In this document: positions 16,915 through 25,786 of the stretch, piece by piece
How positions within the stretch are numbered: position 1 is the stretch's first letter
Layout: every line of letters starts with the position of its first letter
Assembly: GCF_000938305.1 (NCBI RefSeq)
Contig: NZ_JYMT01000021.1
Coordinates: 1-64,000 of the forward strand
Direction: 5' to 3'
Source: Bradyrhizobium sp. LTSP885
Lineage (GTDB): Bacteria > Pseudomonadota > Alphaproteobacteria > Rhizobiales > Xanthobacteraceae
Length of the DNA stretch: 64,000 nucleotides
Translations under genes and position numbers: made by a program
The notes under the pieces: model-generated
The model's database searches: none
What the model saw: only the letters and a program-made list of their open reading frames with translations
Told to the model about the DNA's origin: nothing

Positions 16915-17862
16915 ATGGAGATCGTCCTCGTTTCGCTGTTCAATGGCCTGGTCTACGGCATGCTGCTGTTCATGCTGGCGAGCGGGCTGACGCTGATCTT
17001 CAGCATGATGGGCGTGCTCAATTTCGCCCATGCCAGCATCTACATGATCGGCGCCTATCTCGCCTTCACCGTCAGTCAGTTGATCGGCTTCTTTCCCGCG
17101 CTGATCGTCGCGCCGCTGCTGTGCGCGCTGATCGGCGCGGCGATCGAGGTCTGGGGGTTGCGGCGGGTGCACCATAACGGCCACATCGCCGAGCTGCTGT
17201 TCACCTTCGGCCTCGTGTTCATCATCCAGCGCGGCGTGCAGATGATATGGGGCATGCTGCCGATGGCCTATCGGGTGCCGCCGAGCCTCGATTTTCCGCT
17301 GTTCACGGTCTATGGCGCCAACTTCCCGGCCTATCGCGGCTTCATGCTGCTGGTCTCGGTCGGCATGCTGCTCGCCACCTGGGTGTTGCTGAAGAAGACC
17401 CGCGTCGGCCTGATCATCCAGGCGGCGCTGACCCACCCGCAGATGGCCAGCGCGCTCGGCCACGACGTGCCGCGCGTCTTCACCGTCGTATTCGCCGGCG
17501 GCTGCCTGCTTGCCGGGCTGGCCGGCGTGATCGGCGGCAATTATCAGACCACCGAACCCGGCATGGCGGACGCGATGGGACCGATCGTCTTTGTCGTGGT
17601 CGTGTTCGGCGGCCTCGGCTCGCTGCTGGGCTGCTTCATTGCCTCGATCCTGATGGGGCTGATCCAGACCTTTGCCGTCGTCATCAATTATTCGCTGTTC
17701 GACCTGGTCAAGCCGCTCGGCGTGACGCTGCCGGGGGACAATCTGTTCACGGAGATCCTGACCATGCCGGTGGCGCGGATCGGCGCGCTGCTGCCGTTCG
17801 CACTCATGATCATCATGCTGCTGTTCCGCCCGCGCGGTCTGATGGGAACGCGCGACACATGA
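16915..17862 (+). CDS. livH: LivH-type ABC permease
   Basis: Length 315 residues with about eight hydrophobic helices. LivH features are ASGLTLIFSMMGVLNFAHAS near the N-terminus (family motif of G-L-x-L-I-x-G-x-x-x-L-N-x-A-H) and the cytoplasmic loop VVVVFGGLGSLLGCFIAS that contacts the ATPase. It forms the inner-membrane channel with LivM. The stop overlaps the next ATG in an ATGA arrangement (17859-17862), so the two permeases are translationally coupled. Confidence 0.93.
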   Translation: MEIVLVSLFNGLVYGMLLFMLASGLTLIFSMMGVLNFAHASIYMIGAYLAFTVSQLIGFFPALIVAPLLCALIGAAIEVWGLRRVHHNGHIAELLFTFGLVFIIQRGVQMIWGMLPMAYRVPPSLDFPLFTVYGANFPAYRGFMLLVSVGMLLATWVLLKKTRVGLIIQAALTHPQMASALGHDVPRVFTVVFAGGCLLAGLAGVIGGNYQTTEPGMADAMGPIVFVVVVFGGLGSLLGCFIASILMGLIQTFAVVINYSLFDLVKPLGVTLPGDNLFTEILTMPVARIGALLPFALMIIMLLFRPRGLMGTRDT

Positions 17863-19139
17863 TCGGCAGATCGGGTCAGAGCTGGGTCTGGATCGTCACG
17901 CTGATCGCGGCGATCGCCGCGCCCTGGGTGTTCTTCAACTACAATACCGGCCGCCAGTCCGGCTTCGTACTGTCGATGCTAAGCCAGATGGGCATGATGA
18001 GCGTCCTGGCGCTGTCCTACAACATGCTGCTCGGGCAGGCCGGCCTGTTCTCGTTGTGCCACGCCACCTTCTTCGGCATCGGCGGTTACGCGACCGTCCA
18101 TTTCCTCACCATGGCCGGTGCCGGCAGTTTGCCGCTGCCGATCGAACTGATTCCGATCCTGTCGGGTCTGTGCGGGCTCGGCCTGGCGATCGTGTTCGGC
18201 TATATGGCGACCAAGCAGCGTGCCACGGCCTTTGCGATGATCACGCTCGGCATCGGCGAGTTGATGACGACGGCGGCGCTCAGTTTTCATCACTTCTTTG
18301 GCGGCGAAGGCGGCGTCAATACCAACCGCATGATCGATCACAGCCTGTTCGGGCTGAAATATGCCTCCAGCATCCAGGTCTATTATTTGATCCTGGCCTG
18401 GACGCTGATCGCTGCGCTGGCGATGTTCTTCCTGACCCAGACGCCGCTCGGGCGGATGGCGAACGCGACGCGCGACAATTTCGAGCGCGCGCAGTTCATG
18501 GGATACGACCCGCGTGTCGTGCGCTTCCTGCAGTTCGCGTTGTCAGGATTTTTCGCCGGTATCGGTGGCGGCCTCTACGCCATCACCTATGAGATCGTCA
18601 CCTTCGATGCGCTCGCCGCGCCGTTGTCGGCGAATGCACTGCTGATGGCCTATATCGGCGGCACCGGCGTGTTCGGCGGCCCGATCCTCGGCGCGGTCCT
18701 GATCACCCTGCTGCAGAGCGGCGTCAGCCTGATGTCCAATTCCTGGCTGGTCTATGTCGGCGTGCTCTTCATCGGCATGGTGATCTTCGCGCCGCAGGGC
18801 ATCATGGGGCTCGTGATGGTGCATCGGCCGATCGTCCGCGCCGGGCAGTTCGGCCGGCTGGCGATGCCCTATGCGCGGGTGATCGTGCCTGGTCTTCTGA
18901 CGTTGCTCGGTTTCGTTGGCCTGGTGGAATTGACATCGTTTTTGACCATCGGTGCGGCCCAGGGCAAGACGCTGGTGCTGTTCGGCCGCAAGATCGATGT
19001 CCACGCGGTGCTGCCGTGGTCGGCCGCGACCATTTGCCTGCTCGGCGGGATGGCATGGCTGCGGATCGAAGCGCGGTCGTTCCGGCGCATCTGGGAAAAG
19101 CTGATGGCCGAGCTCAAGCCGCAGCGGAGCGCGGCATGA
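17859..19139 (+). CDS. livM: LivM-type ABC permease with long C-terminal extension
   Basis: I use ATG 17859, which overlaps the LivH stop; the frame is open from 17247 but that part is a shadow of livH. The 426-residue protein has the LivM signature MLLGQAGLFSLCHATFFGIGGY and the coupling loop YIGGTGVFGGPILGAVLI. Beyond the usual permease core, the last roughly 100 residues add two further hydrophobic stretches (VIVPGLLTLLGFVGLV and AATICLLGGMAWL), making it longer than the common LivM of about 320-420 residues. It ends in an ATGA overlap with livG. Confidence 0.92.
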   Translation: MIGRSGQSWVWIVTLIAAIAAPWVFFNYNTGRQSGFVLSMLSQMGMMSVLALSYNMLLGQAGLFSLCHATFFGIGGYATVHFLTMAGAGSLPLPIELIPILSGLCGLGLAIVFGYMATKQRATAFAMITLGIGELMTTAALSFHHFFGGEGGVNTNRMIDHSLFGLKYASSIQVYYLILAWTLIAALAMFFLTQTPLGRMANATRDNFERAQFMGYDPRVVRFLQFALSGFFAGIGGGLYAITYEIVTFDALAAPLSANALLMAYIGGTGVFGGPILGAVLITLLQSGVSLMSNSWLVYVGVLFIGMVIFAPQGIMGLVMVHRPIVRAGQFGRLAMPYARVIVPGLLTLLGFVGLVELTSFLTIGAAQGKTLVLFGRKIDVHAVLPWSAATICLLGGMAWLRIEARSFRRIWEKLMAELKPQRSAA

Positions 19140-19888
19140 CCGAGACCGCGCTCAGCCTGCGCAACCTGACCAAGGCGTTTGGACCGACCGCGATCATCCG
19201 TGGCGTCAATCTCGAGATCGCAAAGGGAGAACGCCACGCCATCATCGGTCCGAACGGCGCCGGCAAGACCACGCTCTTCAATCTGATCAGCGGCCGTTTT
19301 CCGTCGTCGTCGGGCGAGATCCTGCTCAACGGCGTCAGGGTCGACCAACTGCCGCCGCACCGGATCAACCGGATGGGCCTGTCGCGGAGCTTTCAGATCA
19401 CCTCGATCTTCCACCGTCTGTCGGTGTTCGAAAACCTTCGCTGCGCGCTGCTCTGGAGCATGGGCTATCGCTATTCGTTCTGGACCGCGCTGGGGATGCA
19501 GCGCGCGCTGAACGAACGCACCGATCGGATGCTGGAAGAGCTCAACCTTGCATCGCGGCGCGATACCGCCGCGGGCCTGCTGTCTTACGCCGATCAGCGC
19601 GCACTCGAGATCGGCATGACCATCGCGGGCGGCGCGTCCGTCATCCTGCTCGACGAGCCGACCGCCGGCATGAGCAACACCGAGACCGACAACGCCGTCG
19701 AACTGATCCGTCGCGTCTCCGAAGGCAAGACGCTGGTGATGGTGGAGCACGACATGAAGGTGGTGTTCGATCTCGCCGACGTGATCACGGTGCTGGTCTA
19801 TGGCCAGGTCATCGCGTCGGGGCCGCCTGCGGCCGTGCGTGCCGATCCGGCGGTGCAGGAGGCCTATCTCGGCCGGCTCGCCGCATGA
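19136..19888 (+). CDS. livG: LivG-type ABC ATPase
   Basis: The 250-residue ATPase has Walker A GPNGAGKTT with K44, Walker B SVILLDEP around residues 168-175 and the switch His in VMVEHDM. The signature segment at 149-154 reads LSYADQ instead of the common LSxGQ/E, so the usual glycine is Ala. I recall similar YADQ/YAEQ signatures in other alphaproteobacterial LivG proteins, so this is probably a subfamily trait. It couples through four-base overlaps to livM before and livF after. Confidence 0.92.
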   Translation: MTETALSLRNLTKAFGPTAIIRGVNLEIAKGERHAIIGPNGAGKTTLFNLISGRFPSSSGEILLNGVRVDQLPPHRINRMGLSRSFQITSIFHRLSVFENLRCALLWSMGYRYSFWTALGMQRALNERTDRMLEELNLASRRDTAAGLLSYADQRALEIGMTIAGGASVILLDEPTAGMSNTETDNAVELIRRVSEGKTLVMVEHDMKVVFDLADVITVLVYGQVIASGPPAAVRADPAVQEAYLGRLAA

Positions 19889-20583
19889 TCCTCGAAGTCA
19901 ACAATCTTCACGCCTACTACGGCCAGAGCCACATTCTGCACGGCGTCGATATCGATGTCGGCGACGGCGAGATCGTCAGCCTGTTGGGACGCAATGGCGT
20001 CGGACGATCGACCGTCTGCAAGGCGATCATGGGCCTGGTTCCGGCGCAGGGCAGCGTCAAATTCAAGGGCCGCGACATCACCGGCCTGCGGCCGAACCAG
20101 GTGGCGCATGGCGGCATCGGCTACGTGCCGGAAGACCGCCAGATCTTTCCGACGCTGACGGTGCGGCAAAATCTCGAGCTCGGGCTGAAGCGCGCGGGCA
20201 AATTCGGCCGCTGGAATTTTGCCGACGTTTACCGGCTGTTTCCCAATCTGGAAGCGCGGCAGGATATTGCGGCGGGGCTGCTCTCCGGCGGCGAGCAGCA
20301 AATGCTCACGATGTGCCGTACGCTGATGGGCGATCCCGACCTGATCCTGATCGACGAGCCGACCGAGGGGCTAGCGCCAAAGCTGGTCGAGCAGGTCGGC
20401 GCGTTGCTGGCGGAGATCTCCCGGCGCGGCGTTTCCATCCTGCTGGTCGAACAGAAGCTGGCGATTGCGCTGAAAATCTCGGCGCGGCTCTACGTGATGG
20501 GCCACGGCCGGATCGTGTTTCGGGGCACCCCAGCCGATTTCGGCGAGAATTCCGTCGTGCGCAAGGAGTGGCTGGAGGTTTAG
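19885..20583 (+). CDS. livF: LivF-type ABC ATPase with Arg in place of Walker A Lys
   Basis: The 232-residue ATPase completes the importer. The signature LSGGEQQML, Walker B LILIDEP, D-loop and switch His position (replaced by Gln in LVEQKL, normal for LivF) are present. Walker A reads GRNGVGRST at 35-43, with R41 where nearly all P-loop ATPases have the phosphate-binding Lys. In the heterodimer, LivG keeps its lysine, so one ATP site may be degenerate. I recall GVGRST in other Liv-type ATPases of this order, so the change is probably fixed rather than a defect. Its start overlaps livG by four bases. Confidence 0.92.
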   Translation: MILEVNNLHAYYGQSHILHGVDIDVGDGEIVSLLGRNGVGRSTVCKAIMGLVPAQGSVKFKGRDITGLRPNQVAHGGIGYVPEDRQIFPTLTVRQNLELGLKRAGKFGRWNFADVYRLFPNLEARQDIAAGLLSGGEQQMLTMCRTLMGDPDLILIDEPTEGLAPKLVEQVGALLAEISRRGVSILLVEQKLAIALKISARLYVMGHGRIVFRGTPADFGENSVVRKEWLEV

Positions 20584-20689
20584 GGAATGGCTGTTCCGCG
20601 GCGTATTGGCTTGCGCTCCTACATGCCCGGCGGCACATTCGGCCAGCGGCGCGACATAGCCGCCAAAAGCAAAGCCTGAGGAAACCTCG

Positions 20690-21754
20690 ATGGCGGCCAT
20701 GCGCATCGACTGCGACATCCATCCCGCGGTGGGGGGAACGCGCACCACGCTGCTGCCCTATCTCAACGATCACTGGAAGGAACAGGTGGTCAGCCGCGCC
20801 ATCGACGGGCTCGACCTCAACTCCTATCCGCCGTCGATGCCGCTGTCGGGCCGCGCCGATTGGCGGCCATCCGACGGCAGCAAGCCGGGCTCTGATCTCG
20901 CCATGGTGCAGCGCGGCGCGTTCGACCAACTCGGCGCCAGCCATGCGATCTGCAACGTGGTCTACGGCGCGCAGGCGGTGTTCGATCCCTATATGGCGGC
21001 CGACTTCTGCAAGGCGATCAATGACTGGATCGCGGCGGAGTGGCTGTCGAAAGACAAGCGGCTGCGCGCCTCGATCGTGGTGCCGATCCAGGCGCCTGAT
21101 CTGGCGGTCGAGGAGATCGAGCGCAGGGCCGACGATATCAGATTCGTGTCGGTGCTGGTGCTGTCGCAGGGCGAGATGCTGCTCGGGAGGCGGCACTATT
21201 GGCCGATCTACCAGGCCGCGGAGAAGTACAAGCTTCCGATCGCGATCCATGCCGGCAGCGCCTACCGGGGTGCGCCAAGTTCGATCGGCTGGCCCTCCTA
21301 TCGCTATGAATATTATCTGGCGGAAGCGCAGGCGTTTCAGGCGCAGACCCTGAGCCTGATCTATGAGGGCGTGTTCGGCAAGTTTCCGGGGCTGAAGGTC
21401 GTGCTGATGGAGTCAGGCGTGAGCTGGCTGCCGGCCTTCATGTGGCGCGCCAACAAAACCTGGCGTGGCGTGCGCGTCGAGGTGCCGTGGGTCGAGCGCG
21501 AGCCGGCCTCCATTATCCGCGACCATTTCCGCGTCGCCATGCAGCCGTTCGACGGTCCGCCGGATGCGACCGGTGTCGAAGATATCATCGACCAGATCGG
21601 CTCGGACAAGATGTTCCTGTTCGCGTCCGACTATCCGCACTGGCAGTTCGACGGCGACGATCCGATCCCGCCGCATCTGCCGAAAAGCCTCGTCACGCGG
21701 ATGTGCGAAGACAATCCGCTGGAAACCTTTCCGCGTTTGAAGCTGGACGCTTGA
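20690..21754 (+). CDS. Amidohydrolase family 2 (PF04909-like), first copy
   Basis: The 354-residue TIM-barrel hydrolase or decarboxylase has metal-site motifs expected for the amidohydrolase-2 family: IDCDIHPAV at the N-terminus (D-x-H instead of H-x-H), LPIAIHAGSA, and the late FLFASDYPHWQFDGDD with the conserved Asp. This family includes ACMSD and gamma-resorcylate decarboxylase as well as hydrolases, so the reaction is open. It follows livF by about 100 bp on the same strand and is followed by a second homologue, a Rieske ferredoxin and an aldehyde dehydrogenase. ATG 20690 is preceded by GAGGAAACC. Confidence 0.87.
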   Translation: MAAMRIDCDIHPAVGGTRTTLLPYLNDHWKEQVVSRAIDGLDLNSYPPSMPLSGRADWRPSDGSKPGSDLAMVQRGAFDQLGASHAICNVVYGAQAVFDPYMAADFCKAINDWIAAEWLSKDKRLRASIVVPIQAPDLAVEEIERRADDIRFVSVLVLSQGEMLLGRRHYWPIYQAAEKYKLPIAIHAGSAYRGAPSSIGWPSYRYEYYLAEAQAFQAQTLSLIYEGVFGKFPGLKVVLMESGVSWLPAFMWRANKTWRGVRVEVPWVEREPASIIRDHFRVAMQPFDGPPDATGVEDIIDQIGSDKMFLFASDYPHWQFDGDDPIPPHLPKSLVTRMCEDNPLETFPRLKLDA

Positions 21755-21773
21755 ACAAACCAAGGAGGATCGC

Positions 21774-22886
21774 ATGAGTGATGTCATCGACCGCCCGATG
21801 CTCGATCAGGAGAAGACCGCGGCGACGCGCTTGCGGATCATCGACTGCGACATCCATCCGAGCATCCGTTCGCACGATGACCTCAACGAGTTCCTGCCGA
21901 AACGCTGGCAGCAGCATCTGAAGGAATACGGCAGCCATCTGCGCACGCCCTATATCGGCACCACGCCCTATCCACGTTCCTCGCCGCTGATCGCGCGGCG
22001 CGATGCCTGGCCGCCGACCGGCGGGGTGCCCGGTTCCGACCTCGATTTCATGCGCAAGCAGCATCTCGATCCGTTCGATGTCGAGTTCGGGATTTTGCAG
22101 GTGCTCGACCTCTTCATCTTCTCGCAGCAAAATCTCGAATTCGGCGCCGCGATCCAGCGCGCCATCAACGATTGGCAGCTCGCGTTCTGGGCGCACCGCG
22201 ATCCCAGGCTGAAGGCCTCGATCCTGGTCGGACAGGACGGCAGCGACCTCGGCCTTGCCGAGATTGATCGCTGCGCCAAGTCAGGCGAATACATCCAGAT
22301 CAACGTCTCGCCGCGCGCCAATGAGCCGCTCGGCCGCCGCGGCTACTGGCCGATCTATGCGCGTGCGCAAGAGCTCGACCTGCCGCTCGGCATCCATGTC
22401 GGCGGCTATGGCGGGCATGCGCCGACCGGCGGCGGCTGGCCGTCCTATTATTGCGAGGAGCATCAGTCCAACGCACATACGATGGCGTCGATGCTTACGA
22501 GCCTCGTGCTCGAAGGCGTGCCTGAGCGCTTCCCGAAGTTGAAGATCGTGTTCATCGAGGGCGGCTTCGGCTGGATCCCGTCGGCGATGTGGCGGATGGA
22601 CCAGCATTTCGAGCGCTTCCGCAGCGAGGTGCCGCATCTCAAGCGCAAGCCGAGCGAATATGTGAAGGAGCATTTCTGGTTCACGACCCAGCCGATCGAC
22701 GAGCCGGATGAAGCAAAGCACCTGCGCTCGCTGATCGAATGGGTCGGCATCGATCGTCTGCTGTTCTCGTCGGACTATCCGCACTGGGACTATGACGACG
22801 CGCGCTTTGCGTTCAAGACGCCGCTGACCGAGGCCGAGCGGCGCAAGATCTTCAACAGCAATGCCCGCGCGGTCTACAAGTTCTGA
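21774..22886 (+). CDS. Amidohydrolase family 2 (PF04909-like), second copy
   Basis: The 370-residue protein is a paralogue of the previous gene: IIDCDIHPSIRS near residue 25, LPLGIHVGGYGG, VFIEGGFGWIPSAMWRMD and LLFSSDYPHWDYDDARF. The shared blocks IDCDIHP, WRP/WPP-G-PGSDL and SDYPHW show descent from one ancestor, but sequences have diverged enough that the two probably act on different substrates or as a hetero-oligomer. AAGGAGG precedes ATG 21774. The gap to the upstream copy is only 19 bp, consistent with one transcript. Confidence 0.88.
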   Translation: MSDVIDRPMLDQEKTAATRLRIIDCDIHPSIRSHDDLNEFLPKRWQQHLKEYGSHLRTPYIGTTPYPRSSPLIARRDAWPPTGGVPGSDLDFMRKQHLDPFDVEFGILQVLDLFIFSQQNLEFGAAIQRAINDWQLAFWAHRDPRLKASILVGQDGSDLGLAEIDRCAKSGEYIQINVSPRANEPLGRRGYWPIYARAQELDLPLGIHVGGYGGHAPTGGGWPSYYCEEHQSNAHTMASMLTSLVLEGVPERFPKLKIVFIEGGFGWIPSAMWRMDQHFERFRSEVPHLKRKPSEYVKEHFWFTTQPIDEPDEAKHLRSLIEWVGIDRLLFSSDYPHWDYDDARFAFKTPLTEAERRKIFNSNARAVYKF

Positions 22887-22901
22887 GCTTCAAGGATTGT
22901 A

Positions 22902-23315
22902 ATGGCCCGTCACATCGTCGCGCGCACCAGCGAGATTCCGGCCGGCGGCAACAAGGTGTTCGGCGTCGAAGGGCGCGACATCGTCGTGTTCCACGTCAAC
23001 GGCGAGTTCTTCGCGCTGCTCAATCGCTGCCCGCATGAAGGCGCGCCGCTGGAGAAGGCGGCCTGTGTCGCCCGGCTCACTTCGCCAGAACCCGGCATCT
23101 ATCAGCGCGACCGCGTCGGCGAGATGCTGCGCTGTCCGTGGCACGGCTGGGAATTCGACATGCGCAACGGCCAGTCCTGGTTCGATCCGAGCCGGTTCAG
23201 GATCCGCTCCTATCCGGTCGCGGTCGAAAGCGGCGAGGAATTGCAGAAGGGGCCTTATGTGGCCGAGACGTTTCCGGTGCATGTCGAGGACAATTACGTG
23301 ATTGTCGAGGTGTAG
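22902..23315 (+). CDS. Rieske [2Fe-2S] ferredoxin-type protein
   Basis: This 137-residue protein is a single Rieske domain with cluster ligands C43-x-H45 (NRCPHEGAP) and C78-x2-H81 (LRCPWHGWEF). The insert between the two ligand loops (CVARLTSPEPGIYQRDRVGEM) is longer than in classical NDO-type ferredoxins. There is no oxygenase large subunit in the window, so its electron acceptor is unclear. The position directly after two amidohydrolases and before an aldehyde dehydrogenase implies a role in the same pathway. Confidence 0.9.
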   Translation: MARHIVARTSEIPAGGNKVFGVEGRDIVVFHVNGEFFALLNRCPHEGAPLEKAACVARLTSPEPGIYQRDRVGEMLRCPWHGWEFDMRNGQSWFDPSRFRIRSYPVAVESGEELQKGPYVAETFPVHVEDNYVIVEV

Positions 23316-23416
23316 GGCCTGTGCTGTTGAAGCAGCGCTGCAGCGCCCTTCGTTGTCACGACGTCACGGAATGCATTATATCGTTATGCATCGTCTAGCC
23401 TCGACGGGAGAGTACC

Positions 23417-24898
23417 GTGAAAACCTACCAGCTTTTCATCAACGGCCAGTATGTTGACCCCGCCAACGGCGAATGGTTCGACACGATCGATCCCTATCGC
23501 GGCGAGGCCTGGGCGAAGATTCCGCGCGGGTCCGCCGCCGATGCCGACAAGGCCGTGAAGGCGGCCAATGAGGCGATGTGGCGCGGCCCGTGGTCGAAGA
23601 TGACGGCGTCGGCGCGCGGCAAGGCGATGCGCAAGCTCGGCGACCTCGTTGCCGCGAATGCCGAGCGTCTCGCCGAGATCGAGGTGCGCGACAACGGCAA
23701 GCTGATGGCGGAGATGCTGGGCCAGGTGCGCTACCATTCGGAATGGTGGTGGTACTTCGGCGGGCTGGTCGACAAGCTCGAAGGCGGCCTGGTGCCGATC
23801 GACAAGCCTGATACCTTCGCCTACACGACGCACGAGCCGGTCGGCGTCGTTGCGGCGCTCACCGCCTGGAATTCGCCGCTGCTGTTCGTCGCCTGGAAAT
23901 GCGCCGCCGCGCTTGCCGCCGGCTGCGCCGTTGTCGTCAAGCCGTCGGAATTCACCTCCGCCAGCACGCTGGAATTTGCCGCGCTGACCAAGGAGGCCGG
24001 GATTCCGGATGGCATTTTCAACGTGGTCACCGGTTTCGGACCCGAGGCCGGGTCCGCGCTGATCTCGCATCCCGGCGTCGCCAAGATCACCTTTACCGGA
24101 TCGGACACGACCGGCGCGAAGGTCTACGAGACCGCGGCGAAAAGCCTGAAGCGCGTGTCGCTCGAACTCGGCGGCAAGTCCCCCAACATCGTCTTCGAGG
24201 ATGCCGATCTGACCGCTGCGGCGGCGGGCGCGATCTCCGGGATATTCGCAGCCACGGGGCAGACCTGCATCGCCGGATCGCGCCTGCTGGTGCAGAATTC
24301 GATCAAGGACAAGTTCGTCGAACGCGTTCTGGAGCTGGCGCGGACCGCCAAGATCGGCGATCCGATGCGCTCGGACACCAATGTCGGCCCGATCACCACG
24401 CCTGCGCAGTACAAGAAGGTGCTCGACTACATCGATATCGCGAAGGCAGAGGGCGCGCGCTGCCTGCTCGGCGGCAAGCCGGCGTCCGGCGCCGGCATCA
24501 TCGGCGGCCAGTTCGTCGAGCCGACGATCTTCACCGATGTCGACAACTCGATGCGGATCGCGCGTGAGGAAGTGTTCGGGCCGGTGCTCTCGATCATCGG
24601 CTTCGACACCGAGGACGATGCCGTTCGGATCGCCAACGACACCATCTACGGCCTTGCCGCAGGTATCTGGACCAAGGATCTCGCGCGCGCCATCCGTGTG
24701 CCGAAGCAGCTGCGCGCCGGCACCGTGTGGGTGAACTCCTATCGCGCCATCAGCTACATGATGCCGTTCGGCGGCATGAAGTATTCGGGTGTCGGGCGGG
24801 AGAGCGGCATCGATGCGGTCCGCGAGTATCTGGAAACCAAGAGCGTCTGGATCTCGACCGCCCAGGACGTTCCCGCCAACCCGTTCGTGATGCGCTGA
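23417..24898 (+). CDS. NAD(P)-dependent aldehyde dehydrogenase
   Basis: The 493-residue enzyme starts at GTG 23417, preceded by GGGAGAG. ALDH superfamily residues are visible: the proline-tryptophan-like catalytic Asn motif TAWNSPLLF, cofactor glycine motif FTGSDTTG, general-base Glu in LELGGKSPN, catalytic Cys in GQTCIAG and the late EEVFGPVLSI. It ends the catabolic block that starts with the Liv importer. The substrate is probably an aldehyde formed by the upstream enzymes, which is inference from order. Confidence 0.92.
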   Translation: MKTYQLFINGQYVDPANGEWFDTIDPYRGEAWAKIPRGSAADADKAVKAANEAMWRGPWSKMTASARGKAMRKLGDLVAANAERLAEIEVRDNGKLMAEMLGQVRYHSEWWWYFGGLVDKLEGGLVPIDKPDTFAYTTHEPVGVVAALTAWNSPLLFVAWKCAAALAAGCAVVVKPSEFTSASTLEFAALTKEAGIPDGIFNVVTGFGPEAGSALISHPGVAKITFTGSDTTGAKVYETAAKSLKRVSLELGGKSPNIVFEDADLTAAAAGAISGIFAATGQTCIAGSRLLVQNSIKDKFVERVLELARTAKIGDPMRSDTNVGPITTPAQYKKVLDYIDIAKAEGARCLLGGKPASGAGIIGGQFVEPTIFTDVDNSMRIAREEVFGPVLSIIGFDTEDDAVRIANDTIYGLAAGIWTKDLARAIRVPKQLRAGTVWVNSYRAISYMMPFGGMKYSGVGRESGIDAVREYLETKSVWISTAQDVPANPFVMR

Positions 24899-24906
24899 TC
24901 GACCAC

Positions 24907-24935
24907 GAAGCCGCCCCCCTCAAAGGGGCGGCTTC
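24907..24935 (+). terminator. Hairpin after aldehyde dehydrogenase
   Basis: GAAGCCGCCCC (24907-24917) pairs with GGGGCGGCTTC (24925-24935). It starts 9 bases after the stop at 24898 and has no clear T-tract. It probably ends the catabolic transcript. Confidence 0.6.
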
Positions 24936-25107
24936 ACCGCGCGGAGTTGGTGGTCTGATTGGCCCTCGAAGTCCTCATCATGGCCATATTGTTGCGGTAA
25001 CTGCAATAATGAAGTGTCGATTCCGATAATTATCATTACGACTGCAATGAGCCATCTTCAGGTCGCGGATCGGGAATGACCCCGTCCACGATCTCGGGAA
25101 CGGCATC

Positions 25108-25725
25108 ATGAAGCTCTATCACTATCCTTTGTCGGGTCACGCGCATCGCGCGCGCCTGTTCATGTCGCTGCTCGGAATTCCGCATGAGCTGGTCGAAGTC
25201 GACCTGAAGTCGGGTGCGCACAAGACCCCGGAATTCCTGGCGCTCAATTCGTTCGGCCAGGTGCCGGTGTTGGACGACAACGGCACCATGATTTCCGATT
25301 CCAACGCGATCCTGGTTTACCTCGCGACAAAACTTGGCCGAACCGACTGGCTGCCCACGGATGCGAAGGGCGCCGCCGGTGTCCAGCGCTGGCTGTCGGT
25401 AGCCGCCGGGGACGTGGCATTTGGCCCGGCGGCGGCGCGGCTCGTCACCGTGTTCGGCGCAAAATTCAATCCGGAGGATGTGATTGGCCGCGCGCATGTC
25501 CTGCTGAAGCGGCTTGAGGCCCATCTGGCCGACCGCGATTGGGTGGTCGGCACCGGGCCGACGATCGCGGACGTGGCGCTGTACAGCTATCTGTCCAGTG
25601 CGCCTGAAGGCAACGTCGATCTGTCCGCATATCCTCGTGTCAACGCGCTGCTGCGGCGGATCGAGGCGCTGCCGGGCTTCGTGCCCTTCGCCAAGACGGC
25701 GGTCGGTCTGGCGGCTGCTGCATGA
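25108..25725 (+). CDS. Glutathione S-transferase family protein
   Basis: The 205-residue protein has a thioredoxin-like N-terminal domain ([27 protein letters not shown], residues 1-27, followed by [13 protein letters not shown] with the cis-Pro and then [11 protein letters not shown]) and an all-helical C-terminal domain with [10 protein letters not shown] near 150. These are standard GST features. The N-terminal Ser in PLSGHAHR is the likely glutathione-activating residue. It is separated from the upstream catabolic block by a terminator-like hairpin and sits 61 bp before the flavin/iron-sulfur oxidoreductase. Confidence 0.9.
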   Translation: MKLYHYPLSGHAHRARLFMSLLGIPHELVEVDLKSGAHKTPEFLALNSFGQVPVLDDNGTMISDSNAILVYLATKLGRTDWLPTDAKGAAGVQRWLSVAAGDVAFGPAAARLVTVFGAKFNPEDVIGRAHVLLKRLEAHLADRDWVVGTGPTIADVALYSYLSSAPEGNVDLSAYPRVNALLRRIEALPGFVPFAKTAVGLAAAA

Positions 25726-25786
25726 CGCGCTGACCGGGCGCGCTTGCGGGGCGCGCCCGTCCAACCCCGAAGGGGAGGGCGAAACG

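Noticed and set aside
15646..17463. Minus-strand open frame of 605 codons
   Set aside because: It lies opposite livK and livH, has low-complexity Arg/His/Gln-rich sequence and no domain; it arises from GC-rich codon structure of the genes on the plus strand.
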